Part shown: positions 17,939 to 35,803 of the stretch, in pieces | Numbering within the stretch: position 1 is the first letter of the stretch | Layout: every line of letters begins with the position of its first letter | NCBI GenBank assembly: GCA_028023455.1 | Contig: JAQFVV010000001.1 | Coordinates: forward strand, 20,893,611 to 20,957,610 | Origin: Epiperipatus broadwayi | Taxonomy: Eukaryota > Onychophora > Udeonychophora > Euonychophora > Peripatidae | DNA length: 64,000 bases | Reading direction: 5' to 3' | Made by a program: the position numbers and the translations under genes | Notes under the pieces: generated by a model | Told to the model about the DNA's origin: nothing | What the model saw: the letters and a program-made list of their open reading frames with translations, nothing else | Databases searched by the model: none

Positions 17939-18526
17939 ATGGACCAACAGACGGACGCACATTATGACAGCGAGGAGGAGGTAGTACTCAATATTCCCAA
18001 GAGGCCAACAGGTACTCATAATGAAGAGTATAACTTTGATGCTTTCATCAAAGAAAGGAGACATGAAAATGAAATGATGAGGAACATGTTCCAGCAATTC
18101 ATGAATATGACATCTCAACGACTGAACCGTTTGGAGGAAAACATGGTTCTCCAGCAACAACATACCAGAACAAAAGTATTGCCAGATGAGAATACTCACT
18201 TTAAATGGCAACAACAGAAGCAAGATGATACTCATATTAAATCATTAATTAATAATGAATTGGGTATGGATATTCACCACTTGGACTTGCAATGTGAAGA
18301 GGAACATGGACAAATTAATGAGGATAGTGAAAAAACAAACAATCAACAGCCTTCGAACCCTATCCAGGTGCAACAAGGCAACCAAATACTTATACCATTG
18401 ATAATTAACCCTGTAACATCTCCTGTGGCAAAGTTTATCCACATACAATGTTTTAGAGGTGAACCAGGTGGAAACCCTAGACACCACCTAGATAGTTTAA
18501 AGATGTTTTCAAATTCCAGAATATGA
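17939..18526 (+). CDS. Gypsy gag, N-terminal part
   Basis: A 195-codon frame starting at the ATG at 17939. It encodes the structural polyprotein that packages element RNA. Residues 1-60 are acidic; residues ~35-80 look helical, with heptad-like spacing (MMRNMFQQFMN, LNRLEENM); a Q/N-rich stretch precedes FRGEPGGNPRHHLDSLK. That last segment resembles the start of the capsid-like domain of Gypsy gags. The frame is lost at about 18505-18513 by a single-base change. The capsid continues in the next frame at 18523. Confidence 0.75.
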   Translation: MDQQTDAHYDSEEEVVLNIPKRPTGTHNEEYNFDAFIKERRHENEMMRNMFQQFMNMTSQRLNRLEENMVLQQQHTRTKVLPDENTHFKWQQQKQDDTHIKSLINNELGMDIHHLDLQCEEEHGQINEDSEKTNNQQPSNPIQVQQGNQILIPLIINPVTSPVAKFIHIQCFRGEPGGNPRHHLDSLKMFSNSRI

Positions 18527-19062
18527 CTGAAGAAGAAAAAGTGGCGATCTCCAGTCATCATTTGAAAGAAGCTGCTAGAGACTGGTGGAACACTCTGTCT
18601 GATCAACCAGTAACATTTAGGGAATATGAGCAAGCAGTGATGTCTATGTATTGGAGTGCAGAGCGACAGGAAGGTTTAATGTATTCCATCATGCATGAAA
18701 GATACCCAGCTAACCATCAAGAGACTTATGCTCAGTTTTTTGTTAGACAGGTAAATAGAATAAAAACGCTAAATGCATTCAATTATCCAGAAATGCAGAT
18801 AGTAAGGATGATTAGGCACAACATGCCACTCTGGATAAGGAAAATATTAATAAGCAGTCAAGTGCAAGATATTGAAGGTACAACTCGTATACTAACGGCT
18901 ATCGAATATGAATATCTTGATGAAGACAGAAATGAAAAGGAGGTAAAATTTCAAAATAAATCTATTGCCAAACAAAAGAGTACAAACCTGTCAAGAGTAA
19001 AAATAGAGAAGCTGGGCCATCCCATACAGCAATTGTACAACAAAAGGATAACGAAGACATAG
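18523..19062 (+). CDS. Gypsy gag, capsid-like C-terminal part
   Basis: Continuation of gag in the next frame (about 179 codons). It carries the conserved gag features EAARDWWNTL, a tryptophan-rich helix, and RQVNRIKTLNAF, consistent with a Ty3/Gypsy capsid core (retrotransposon gag family). The ATG at 18523 is unlikely to be a real start; homologous sequence begins a few codons upstream in the same frame. No CCHC zinc knuckle is visible. The C-terminus is basic and lysine-rich. It overlaps the protease frame between 18960 and 19062. Confidence 0.75.
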   Translation: MTEEEKVAISSHHLKEAARDWWNTLSDQPVTFREYEQAVMSMYWSAERQEGLMYSIMHERYPANHQETYAQFFVRQVNRIKTLNAFNYPEMQIVRMIRHNMPLWIRKILISSQVQDIEGTTRILTAIEYEYLDEDRNEKEVKFQNKSIAKQKSTNLSRVKIEKLGHPIQQLYNKRITKT

Positions 19063-19343
19063 GCACAAATTCAAACCCAGTCATTCAAGTAACCATAAAC
19101 GACAATGAAATACAAGCATTAGTTGACTCTGGCAGTCAAGTATCTATCATATCAAAAAAACTAGCCACAGAATATGAAAGCAACCCAAAATACTTAAAGT
19201 TTCCCATGCGCCCTATCCAGTTAACTCTGGCAAATGGAAGAAAAATGAATAGTGAACGATACCAAATGTGGTTGGAGATGAAAATTAGCGGTAAATGTTT
19301 TAATCATGCCTTCTTAGTAATGGACGCTCTTCCGATGACTTAG
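18960..19343 (+). CDS. Gypsy aspartic protease
   Basis: A reading frame open from 18960 to the stop at 19341-19343, one base back from the gag frame. The active-site motif is ALVDSGSQVSII with the catalytic Asp at 19125-19127; the residue after it is Ser, DSG rather than the more usual DTG. The second conserved block, where the LGSDFL segment belongs, lies after a single-base break near 19330 and is read in the RT frame. The gag-to-protease step is a -1 shift and could be a natural frameshift in the A-rich stretch around 18965-18980. No heptamer there is decisive. Confidence 0.75.
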   Translation: MYCQTKEYKPVKSKNREAGPSHTAIVQQKDNEDIGTNSNPVIQVTINDNEIQALVDSGSQVSIISKKLATEYESNPKYLKFPMRPIQLTLANGRKMNSERYQMWLEMKISGKCFNHAFLVMDALPMT

Positions 19344-20758
19344 TATTAGGTTCAGATTTCCTTCAGCAGTATCAAGGGATCATACATTACCCAATGAGGA
19401 AATGTATGTTAGAAGGCATACAAGTCCCATTTACAATAGTGGCTCAAGATAATCACCCCATTGGCAGTTGTGTTATACAAGTGATCGATGAGGAAATGAT
19501 AAAACAAAAAGTGGGCATATCAATGATTAGGAATAACGAGCATAGTCAGCAGTTGCAACAAATTTTACAAAGATATGCAGCGGTATTTTCTGGCGTACCA
19601 GGAAAAATTAGAGGGTACACTCACCGAATTAGGCTTAGAGAGGAATCGTACCACCAAACAAAAACATATCCTATCCCGTTCCAATACAAAGAGGAAGTGG
19701 ATAAACAAATAAAGCAGATGCTGGAATGGGATATTATTGAACGGGCCCCTTCACCCTACAATAACCCATTGATTGTAATCAAGAAGAAAAACGGAAATGT
19801 GCGTTTGTGTTTAGATGCGCGTCGCCTAAATAATGTGACCATTCCGGAACGTGATGTGCCGCCACCAATGCATGAAACGTTTGTGCAGCTCGCAGGGAAG
19901 ACTGTATTCTCGACTATGGATATGACAGCAAGTTATTGGCAAATGCCGTTGGACCAACGCGATAGAAAGTATACGGCATTTCGTTACAAGGGCCAGACTC
20001 ACGTGTTCAAGAGGGTTCCATTCGGTTTAATTAATAGTGGAGCAGGCCTCATGAGATGTTTGAAGAATGTTTTATCTCCTCAAATACAGGAACACATGGT
20101 GTGTTACGTGGACGATATCGTGATCGCCTCAAAGGACATCGATGAGCATTTGCGTCATTTGGAAAGCTTCTTTCGTGAATGCATACGTGAAAATATAACC
20201 ATCAACATGGAAAAGAGTTTTTTTGCAGTGGAAGAAATTGAATTTTTGGGCCATGTTGTAAATAGTCAAGGTGTCAAACCCCATCCTGCAAAAATAGAAG
20301 CTATAAAGGATTTTCCAACTCCCACCAACCAGAAGCAGGTTCGAGCATTTCTGGGATTGTGTAATTTCTATCACCGCTTCTATCCTAGATTTGCTTATGA
20401 CACCACACAGCTAATTGAATTAATAAAGAAGAGTAGTAAAAAATGGGAATGGAAAGAGAGGCATGAGCAAGAAATGTCTAAAGTAAAAGATAAGTTCTTG
20501 GAAACAGTAATGTTATACCATCCGGATTTTTCTCGCCCCTTTTACCTTCAAACAGATAGCAGTAGGCAAGGCTTGGGTGCTGTGTTGTTTCAAATTGGTG
20601 ATAAAAATGAGCATCAAGTGTTATACTTTATTAGTCGGACGTTGAGAGGGGCAGAAAAGCATTATACAACAACTGAGCAGGAGACATTAGCAATAGTGTG
20701 GGCTCTGCCAGAAACTGAAACAGTTTTTGTTGGGATCAGAAGTGGTAATCATAACTGA
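19331..20758 (+). CDS. Gypsy reverse transcriptase and N-terminal RNase H
   Basis: The open frame has its first ATG at 19394, but homology begins at about 19331 with the end of protease. RT motifs are in order: KKKNGNVRLCLDARRLN; FSTMDMTASYWQMPLD (motif A Asp); FKRVPFGLINSGAG (motif B, with NSGAG in place of the usual NAPAT); and YVDD at 20105-20116 (catalytic pair). The thumb and connection are present (FLGLCNFYHRFYPRFA). RNase H starts at about 20540: TDSSRQGLGAVLF has the first Asp and TTEQETLAIVWAL has the Glu. The frame breaks at about 20708, inside RNase H. RT copies the genomic RNA in the cytoplasmic particle; RNase H degrades the RNA strand. Confidence 0.92.
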   Translation, partial: SDDLVLGSDFLQQYQGIIHYPMRKCMLEGIQVPFTIVAQDNHPIGSCVIQVIDEEMIKQKVGISMIRNNEHSQQLQQILQRYAAVFSGVPGKIRGYTHRIRLREESYHQTKTYPIPFQYKEEVDKQIKQMLEWDIIERAPSPYNNPLIVIKKKNGNVRLCLDARRLNNVTIPERDVPPPMHETFVQLAGKTVFSTMDMTASYWQMPLDQRDRKYTAFRYKGQTHVFKRVPFGLINSGAGLMRCLKNVLSPQIQEHMVCYVDDIVIASKDIDEHLRHLESFFRECIRENITINMEKSFFAVEEIEFLGHVVNSQGVKPHPAKIEAIKDFPTPTNQKQVRAFLGLCNFYHRFYPRFAYDTTQLIELIKKSSKKWEWKERHEQEMSKVKDKFLETVMLYHPDFSRPFYLQTDSSRQGLGAVLFQIGDKNEHQVLYFISRTLRGAEKHYTTTEQETLAIVWALPETETVFVGIRSGNHN

Positions 20759-22082
20759 CCACAAATGTTTGGAATTTTTGAACAAGAGCTTTTTAAACAA
20801 TGACAGATTGATAAGGTGGAGCCTGATTCTTCAACAGTTTCGGTATAGTGTCATTTATTGCCCTGGATCACAGAATATTGTGGCTGATATTTTAAGCCGC
20901 CACCCTATGCCCATGGCTGCTCAGAATCCAGATTTAGGAAACCAGGCAATGAAGATAATGACAACCACAGCAGAAAAAACAGTGGAATCTCACCTCCAGA
21001 ATTTAGCGTATTGGCAGTCCCAGGATGCTCAATATAAGAAAATAATTAACATTATTACATCTAAGATGGCAGCCAGTAGGCACTATAATCAATACAGAAT
21101 CACAGATGGGATCCTTCAGATTAATACCAAAAGCCCTCACAATCCATGGAAAGTCATAATACCTCACAAATTGAGACACCAAATTATTACCCACATCCAT
21201 CAGTCGGTGGGACATTATGGTCCTCGGAAAGTAGAAGAAGCAATAAAACGTCAATTTTATTGGCCAGGGATGTACTCACAGATCCTACGTGTGTTGAAAA
21301 CCTGTGAGATTTGTGCTATGAGCAAGGCACCAAATCGATCGTATGCAGGAGAGCCACAACCGATCCTCGCATCTAAACCAAATGAGCTGCTAGCTGTAGA
21401 TCATTATGGCCCATTACCGATGTTTCGACGATTCCAATATCTATTTGTCACGTATGATGTGTTTTCAAAGTACGTGAAAGCATACCCAGTAAGGACAGCA
21501 AACGCTAGAGGAGCCATAAAGGCACTTCGGGAAAAACAGTTGCCAGAAGTTGGAAAACCCCAGATAGTGATATCTGATCATGGCACAGCATTTACCTCCA
21601 AAGAATGGAAGACATGGATGGCTAAACAAGGAATTCATCATAGGCTAACTTCCATTAGAAATCCACAGGCTAACCCTTGTGAAAGAGTCATGCAAGAAAT
21701 AGGGCGACTCTTTAGGACATATATACCAACCAACCATCGGGACTGGGTAAATAAAACCGAAAAGGTGGTACAGTATATTAACAACACAATGAATGAGTCG
21801 ACAGGATTTACTCCAACTCGCCTGCATTATGGGAAAGAATGTCCTCAGTTATTTAAAACCAAAATGCCGATGGAAGAGGAGAAGATAGATAAACTACAAG
21901 ATCAAAAGATAGCATATGAACGATTAAAACGGGCTGCGCTGCACCGGAAAAATAAAAAACGAAACCAGCAATATCAATTCAGGCAAGGGGAGCAAGTATG
22001 GCTGAGAGACCCTAGGCCAAGTAATACATTGCGGAAAGAATTCAAAAAGTTTTCCCAATATATCAAGGGCCGTACACATTGA
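20727..22082 (+). CDS. Gypsy RNase H C-terminal part and integrase
   Basis: Continues RNase H (VVIITDHKCLEFL, third acidic residue) after the break at ~20708. The tether follows, then integrase. The HHCC zinc-binding segment is at about 21160-21320 (HIHQSVGHYGPRK, then CEIC). The DDE core has Asp in LLAVDHYGPLP (~21400), Asp in VISDHGTAF (~21575) and Glu in NPCERVMQEIG (~21690). All catalytic residues are present. The frame runs out at 22080-22082 because of a single-base change at about 22060. The remaining C-terminus is in the frame ending at 22201. The apparent start is a TTG and not a real initiation site; the natural product is a gag-pol polyprotein. Confidence 0.92.
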   Translation: MLGSEVVIITDHKCLEFLNKSFLNNDRLIRWSLILQQFRYSVIYCPGSQNIVADILSRHPMPMAAQNPDLGNQAMKIMTTTAEKTVESHLQNLAYWQSQDAQYKKIINIITSKMAASRHYNQYRITDGILQINTKSPHNPWKVIIPHKLRHQIITHIHQSVGHYGPRKVEEAIKRQFYWPGMYSQILRVLKTCEICAMSKAPNRSYAGEPQPILASKPNELLAVDHYGPLPMFRRFQYLFVTYDVFSKYVKAYPVRTANARGAIKALREKQLPEVGKPQIVISDHGTAFTSKEWKTWMAKQGIHHRLTSIRNPQANPCERVMQEIGRLFRTYIPTNHRDWVNKTEKVVQYINNTMNESTGFTPTRLHYGKECPQLFKTKMPMEEEKIDKLQDQKIAYERLKRAALHRKNKKRNQQYQFRQGEQVWLRDPRPSNTLRKEFKKFSQYIKGRTH

Positions 22083-22201
22083 AAAAGGAATGCGGGAGAA
22101 ATGCGTTCCTTTTGGAAGATAATAATGGCATAAAAGGAGTATACAATGCCAGAAACTTAAAACCTTATGTACCACCGGATCCCGGAAAGTTTAGAAATTA
22201 A
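22064..22201 (+). CDS. Gypsy integrase C-terminal tail (GPY/F-like)
   Basis: After the break at ~22060 the C-terminal chromodomain-less tail resumes in another frame. It has a YQGPYTL motif like the GPY/F module of Ty3/Gypsy integrases, then about 40 residues to a TAA at 22199-22201. This is the natural end of pol. About 240 bp of non-coding sequence separates it from the probable LTR. Confidence 0.7.
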   Translation, partial: QGPYTLKKECGRNAFLLEDNNGIKGVYNARNLKPYVPPDPGKFRN

Positions 22202-22442
22202 AAATATAAATATAGCTAGTCAGACTAAAACAACACGGATTTGATTTAAAAAAATATAGGAGTGAATGATGGATAAACCGTTTTATAGTAACATTTAGAA
22301 AGATTATTAGTAGTAGCAAATTAAACATTACAGTGAATAAAGAGTAGGCTTGAACTCACCTGGTACAAATTCTTACCTCTGACCTGAAGCAACAGCATTT
22401 TTTTTTTAAAACATTTTTTTTTGCTCACTAACTATTGGGAAA

Positions 22443-22477
22443 TGAAGCAATGGATCTGAAGTCCGATCCATGCTTCA
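22443..22477 (+). other. Terminal hairpin of the LTR family
   Basis: TGAAGCAATGGATC / GATCCATGCTTCA pair with one bulged A around an 8-base loop. A second perfect inverted repeat, ATAAACTTAATT / AATTAAGTTTAT, follows at about 22488-22527. Confidence 0.75.
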
Positions 22478-23030
22478 CATCTTCCTATAAACTTAATTAG
22501 TATTGTAGACCTAAATTAAGTTTATAGTTCAATATCAGCAGGGTTTTGCATTAGAGTTAAAAATAATTATGCTTATTAAATGTGTATTGCAGTTAAATAT
22601 TTTATTTTAAATAAATTTCATTCTATTGATAAAAATTGCTTAACCTATTAGTCAAACATATATATACATCTAGCGTATATATATGAGTTAATGCAAAATT
22701 CTGCTGAGATAAAATGCTTATTCTATTGTAAAATAAAAATATATTGTTGTTCAAATTTTATTAAAATATTTAGTATGATTTGATTTTGAGATAAGCCCAC
22801 CAACATTTCTGAAAGAATGTATATTTTAATTAGTGAGTCGTTCAAGTCTAATTAAAGATGGCATTTTCTTTCTTGCTTTTTAATTAATAGAATTCCAACT
22901 TTAAAGTAAGAAAGTTAGAGTAAAAAAATTGAAGTTATTTTTAGAACGTGTTGTTTTAAAACAAAGCAGCATGGGGGGCTTATCAAGATCTCAGATCATA
23001 CAAACAATGGAAGGTAGCTGGCAGAGAAAG

Positions 23031-23037
23031 TATAAAT
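23031..23037 (+). promoter_or_regulatory. TATA box of the LTR
   Basis: TATAAAT in a locally purine-rich context, about 590 bp from the LTR start. A start site would be expected near 23060, in TTATTCAGACTT. It is the best core-promoter match in the non-coding end of the element. Confidence 0.45.
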
Positions 23038-24384
23038 AGTAGGGAGAACAAAAGAGATAATTATTCAGACTTTTCTTTTTGAAGGAGTCGTTTGATTCTG
23101 ATTTTGCTTGTGAAGGCGATTTATTAAGATTTTTCTTGCTGTTTTATTTCCAAGCTTTCTGGAAAGTGCATTCAGATTTCTCTTGGGAGAAATCCGTCAG
23201 ATTTTGCTTCACATTTAGCTTGTGCTTCAAAAAAAGTTATACAGCTGTCATTTTCAAACAATGGAGAAGTTGGAACCTGCTCCAGTTAAAACCAACCGTA
23301 TTTTGAGGAAAATGGATATGCTTGGCTAGGCAAATCATAGCTTTGCCTATCGCCGAGGTTCCTAAATACCATCCAAAATGCCTTAACATCCAATCAATAA
23401 CCATATGAACTCTATGCCGTGTCTGGAGAACTTTTCATGGAAGCCATACTTCATATTTTCATTGTCCGGACAAACACCTATCCGATCTGTCGGTCGGATC
23501 AAGCCGCGGACGCCGCAGGGAACATCACGGAAAAAGGACGGTATCGTATCTCCTAAATTAAACTATCTCGTATGCTACTTTTGATTCATATTGTTTTATT
23601 GTTGTATTGAAATATATGTCTTGCTATGTAAACATTTTATGAATTAACCTTAAATATATTTTGGGATCATCTAGCTATATGTAACCTTTTTACCTTCGCT
23701 ATTCTTCCTTACTAACCATTGTAAATATTTAGTATTTCGTTGCGGTTAAATTTAATAATTAATTTTTTTTTGTCATTTGAAATCACTTTCCAATTTTATT
23801 TATGTTGTTAATTAAATCCAAGTCAGTTTCTTTTGTGTGCCAACTTGATCTTTTTGATAACACCTCTTTTTTTGTCCGCCATTAGCTAGTCACGTATATT
23901 TGATTTAGCTATATACGTTCTAAGTTAATTTTAAACCCGGTTTTTAGCGCAAAGCCATAAGAAATGCTTTGCGAAAGGTTTTTATGATCTATCGTACTTT
24001 ATCGAGAAGATCGAGTTGGAATTTTTTTAATAAAATTGGGAAGAAAAGAATTTGACCGCAAACCTATTAACCTGTTTTCTTTTTATTGTCTAATTAGTTT
24101 GTTGCCATAATTGAGGGGAATAGCGGAGGCCATTAAAGCTTTATTCATATTTTTTAAAGCCAGTAATTAAACATTATTTAATTATCAAAACTTGAGTTTC
24201 TTAGTTATATTAAATGCTTTATTTTTACTTTTCAATGATCCAGGCACGCAAAACGCAAACACCAACACATATTTTGATGTACTTTACACATTTAGCTTTT
24301 AGCTCTTTAGGATTTCCCGTCCATGTCTCTACCGCTGTTGCTAAGCTTTGTGGCCGGTTGAAAAATAATTTATGCATGGCTCAG

Positions 24385-24496
24385 ATGGTGTTGTTTGTTT
24401 GTGATCAGGCCTCGAGAACAGGCGAATGGGCAGAGGTCATAAGTATTCTTGATTTATATCTCGCGTATGGTTGGCTTTGAGGTACTTTCGCCTAGT
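24385..24496 (+). repeat. LTR-family block shared with 41136-41250
   Basis: Shares TTGTTGTTT, GGCRAATRGGGCAGAG, TCATRAGTRTTC and GAGGTACTTTYGCCTAG, in the same order and spacing, with 41136-41250. This is clear homology with many substitutions. Confidence 0.8.
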
Positions 24497-24783
24497 ATTC
24501 GAACTGGGTTAAATCTACACACATCATCTGACTGTCACACTATCATCCTACAATAAATAATGTCTATTCTTTTACAGATGTGGGCTATATACTAAAATTT
24601 TCATAACTAAAATTTATATATTTTTCTTGTTCTAATTGCTTGATATTATAAAATAATATATAATCATTTGGTATAACAATTAACTACATGAGCTCTGATT
24701 AAACAATAATCAGGCCACATAGTTGGGTGCCAAAAATCCACATATGTAACCCCTTTCGGTAGTGCAACATATATGATACCTTC

Positions 24784-30390
<5,607 letters not shown>

Positions 30391-30400
30391 TATCATATGA

Positions 30401-32374
<1,974 letters not shown>

Positions 32375-32668
32375 AGACCAGTATAACATCAAATTCAAAG
32401 CTGCATAGCCATCATTAAATTTAATGGTCATAACATAATATGACTATAATCATTCAAAACAAGAAAAGTGAGGGTTTAAATAAAGGGTTTGTGGTAGTAG
32501 CCATAATGAGTATGTGTACTATAAGAATTTTTACACAGATAAAAGTACAACTTTTTATGCTAGTCAGTATATGAGTATTCACTTTGTGCTTTCAATAGTT
32601 TTATATTATTCATAATGTAATGTATTGTTTGCTTAAGAAAAAAGCATGAAAGATTTTTGGTTATTTAG

Positions 32669-32876
32669 AATGATAATCACACAGTAAAAGTGCTCAAAAA
32701 GACTGTTATAGTATACTTTTCAACTAAAATTGAGATAGGCAATGCAACTCTACAAACTCCACCCCAATTAGCTTTACCAAAAATGTTGATTTTTATGCCA
32801 GCTCTATGCTACAACTTTTTGTATAATTACTTTACTTTGGGATCAGAAGAGAATGAGTCACAAGTAGTTCTGTTGG
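32669..32876 (+). other. Candidate exon or decayed ORF
   Basis: The segment is preceded by a pyrimidine-rich TTTTTGGTTATTTAG acceptor-like site and followed by a GTAATT donor-like site. The frame is open across all 208 bp (69 codons) and its base composition is less AT-biased than its flanks. The translation contains TPPQLALPKMLIFMPALC and matches no family I recognise. It could be chance. Confidence 0.2.
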
Positions 32877-34301
32877 GTAATTTATATCTGTATTTTATTT
32901 ATATATTAATTTTTTTCTGCATAGTTAAGTGATAATTTATTATTTGTAAATTATTTTGCAGTAATTACTGGATTTTTATATCTATAAATGATATTAATAA
33001 AATTTCAAAATATCATACTGATAAGATTAAATAAAGCTTTTCTCTATATCTAGTGCAATAAATCAGTCACTTCCTAGTACAAGTTCTATCACCAACTCTC
33101 TTCTAGCTTATGATCAGTATTAAGTTTTTCTTCTTATATTTTTTTCATCTTCTCACAATATTTGATGATTGCTTTCAGATGTTTTTAAAATATCTTTATG
33201 AATTTTTAATTTTATTTTTTAAATTTGTCTTCCTATTTTCTTTCATATTCATCTATCTAAAACTTTTAATTTTTTCTCTTTCATTTTTTTAATTATAAAA
33301 ATCATCATTCTATATAAAATAAAACTTTAAACAAACCATTTTTTTGAAGAGCTGCAAGGTAACTGATTTTTATTTAATAACATTACAATTTTCATAATAA
33401 TTTCTTTACCTCTATTTTAATTAATTTTTAATATTTAAAAGTATTTATATACTCTATAACTTTCCACTCAAGAATCACATTTTTTTTGCTAATTATCTAT
33501 GAACTTTTCTTTGAATTATTGTATTTATTTTTATTCGAATTCAAATGTAAACAGATTTTTATTTACCATTTAATTAAGCTTATCTCCACTATTGTGAAGA
33601 ATTATCAAATCATCACAAATCGGATAAAATAAACTTCTTTTTTCTCAATATTAAATATATTATTATCAAGACAAGCTTTACTTAACAACTCATTTAATAG
33701 CAATTAGATAGAAAATTATGTTCTTAAAAAATATAGAGATATAATATTCACCGAAAACGAATCTAATAAACTACTTTTGTGAATATTAATACTAACACAA
33801 ATCAGCGATTTTTTATTTTATTAATGATTAATATGTAAGACAACCATTAAGAAATAACCATAAGAAAATATTATTTCAAAGAATGGAAATTTTCTAAGTT
33901 TACACACACATATAAAAAAATCTCCATTTGAGCTTTAAATAATATAGATTAAACTGAATAGTTTATTGTTCAAGAGTTCATAATAATATTGGTCATAGAA
34001 AGTGATAAAATTGTGCTATGATCCATGGACCTGAACTCCAGAATGTGCTAATATACTACTTTCCCAAATCATTCAGAAATTAATATAGATTTAAATATCT
34101 AAATAGTAGATCTAATTATAAATATTTTGTCACTGTTGGGTTTTTCACATGTAATTTAATTTAGCATCTTAGTTTAAAGATACAAAATTTTTTTTAATTA
34201 TTTGTAAAGTTTTAAATTTTAACATAAAATATTAAATATTTGCTACAATCCTGAAGAAAAAATTATCTTGGACACTATCCTAGTCTCACTATATGGTATA
34301 C

Positions 34302-34365
34302 TTTGTTTTAGCCCCATCCTTACATCAGTGGCTTTTGTTCTAGTCCCATCCTTACATCAGTGGCA
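34302..34365. repeat. 32-bp tandem duplication
   Basis: Positions 34302-34333 and 34334-34365 differ at two positions (TTTTAGCCCC and TTCTAGTCCC) and share CCATCCTTACATCAGTGGC. Confidence 0.85.
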
Positions 34366-35280
34366 TAACTACCAAATCACAAAGGAAGACAATGCCTGTA
34401 GGTCCACACAGTCCAGGGAGCTATAAACTTGAAAAACTATAGCAAGACAATTAAAATATATTCACATGAAAACAATTATTAATTATATCTCATAAATTGT
34501 CATTGTTATATGATATAAGAAATTGTACAATTATTTTAAAAATCCAAAACACCCTTCACAACACATACAAAGTTATCTGCTCATTATGTAAAAAATAATT
34601 TATTTGACTCTTCTTAAAATTCACATCAATTATATTATCATCCTATATTTTCTAAATATTCTTCCAGATGGTAAACATTCTCCCATATGCTATAAATTGG
34701 TAGCACAATGCATTTGTCATACTATTTTTTAACAAAGAAATATTAAAAGGTATTTTACTAAATTAAAAATAATAAAAGATTATAAAAAAAATTCAATTGG
34801 CCAAACTAAGCTTAAAGATCTTGCAATATTACCTATTGAGCAGAAAGAAGCATTTAAAATGGACTTAATATAAGTAATTACTGATTTTGCAAATGCAAAC
34901 ATTAGGAAGAATTTTTAAAGTGAGTACTTTTATTAAATTACCTTTTATGATATTTATAATATAAATTAAATAATTAAAAATTTGTGAATACATGAAAAAT
35001 CAAAATTCTGAATTTTAAAATGGGGCTCTTTTTGAATTTGTGCCATTGGGTCCAATTTTTCTAGTTACACCATGCCTCACATGCACCTTTTGTTGATAGA
35101 CATTGATTTGAATAGAATACATATTATTTACTGAACTGCAAGTATACAGTATTTTTCAACTGCATGCATATACATATATAACACATATGCTTTTTATATG
35201 TATGTATGTACATACAAAATTTTAAATAATAATATAATTATTACTAAAAAATTGAGGGAAACACATTTACATGTATTTTA

Positions 35281-35803
35281 AAATTATTCAAATGGAAATC
35301 AATCTCCAGTAATGCACTATTTCTTAAATATTATAAATTTCCATGCACTCACCTGTTGGTAAGAGTTTAAAAAACTTAAGTGAATCACTTAAGTTTAGAG
35401 CATACATTCTATATACATCAACTCTTACAGACCATGCTTAAATCAGGGCTTGAGTCTATTGTGTGCCTGATGTTATAATCAAATATTCAATTGTACAAAT
35501 CTATTTAACCCATCACAGGAGAAAGACAGTGTTTCATTTTTAACCACCTATGATTAGACAAACGTGACTTATAAATGTAAATCTATTATTATAAAGTGCT
35601 GAAAACTTTGAAATTATTCAAATGAAAGTCAATCTCTAATAATGTGCTATTTCATAAATATTAGAAATTTCAATGTATTTTCCTGCTGGTAAGAATTTTA
35701 AAAACTTAAGTGAATCACTTAAGTTTAGAGTATACATTCTATATACACCAACTCTTACAGACCATGCTTAAATCAGAGCTTGAGTCTATTGGGTGCCTGA
35801 TGT
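35281..35803. repeat. ~193-bp direct repeat pair, 330-bp spacing
   Basis: Positions 35281-35473 and 35611-35803 are about 85-90% identical. Both keep a perfect 25-base palindrome, AAACTTAAGTGA A TCACTTAAGTTT, at 35372-35396 and 35702-35726. The 137 bp between the copies is not repeated. Confidence 0.9.

Larger units (their letters stand above)
16791..24560 (+). mobile_element. Ty3/Gypsy LTR retrotransposon, frameshifted copy
   Basis: Gag, aspartic protease, reverse transcriptase, RNase H and integrase follow in the order typical of Ty3/Gypsy elements (17939-22201), then a purine-rich stretch and a probable 3' LTR beginning at 22443. The 5' LTR is not visible and is probably in or beyond the gap. 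The coding part is split by at least four one-base frame changes (about 18508, 19330, 20708 and 22060) plus a gag-to-protease frame change. No in-frame nonsense substitution interrupts any segment, which suggests a young copy or sequencing indels. No env-like ORF is present after integrase. The left and right limits are approximate. Confidence 0.9.
22443..24560 (+). mobile_element. Probable 3' LTR of the Gypsy element
   Basis: Starts TGAAGCA directly after a purine run (TTGGGAAA). The first 35 bases form a hairpin. A TATA box (23031) sits ~590 bp inside and an AATAAA at 24552, consistent with a U3-R-U5 layout. The start hairpin, the TATA position and a ~112-bp block (24385-24496) recur in a diverged copy at 38345-41250. 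The 3' end is not determined; sequence up to 24783 may belong to it. No 5' LTR is available for comparison, so this rests on position and family similarity. Confidence 0.55.

Noticed and set aside
24214-24480. 88-codon frame inside the LTR region
   Set aside because: It lies over the conserved LTR block, and the related copy at 41136-41250 does not keep the frame.
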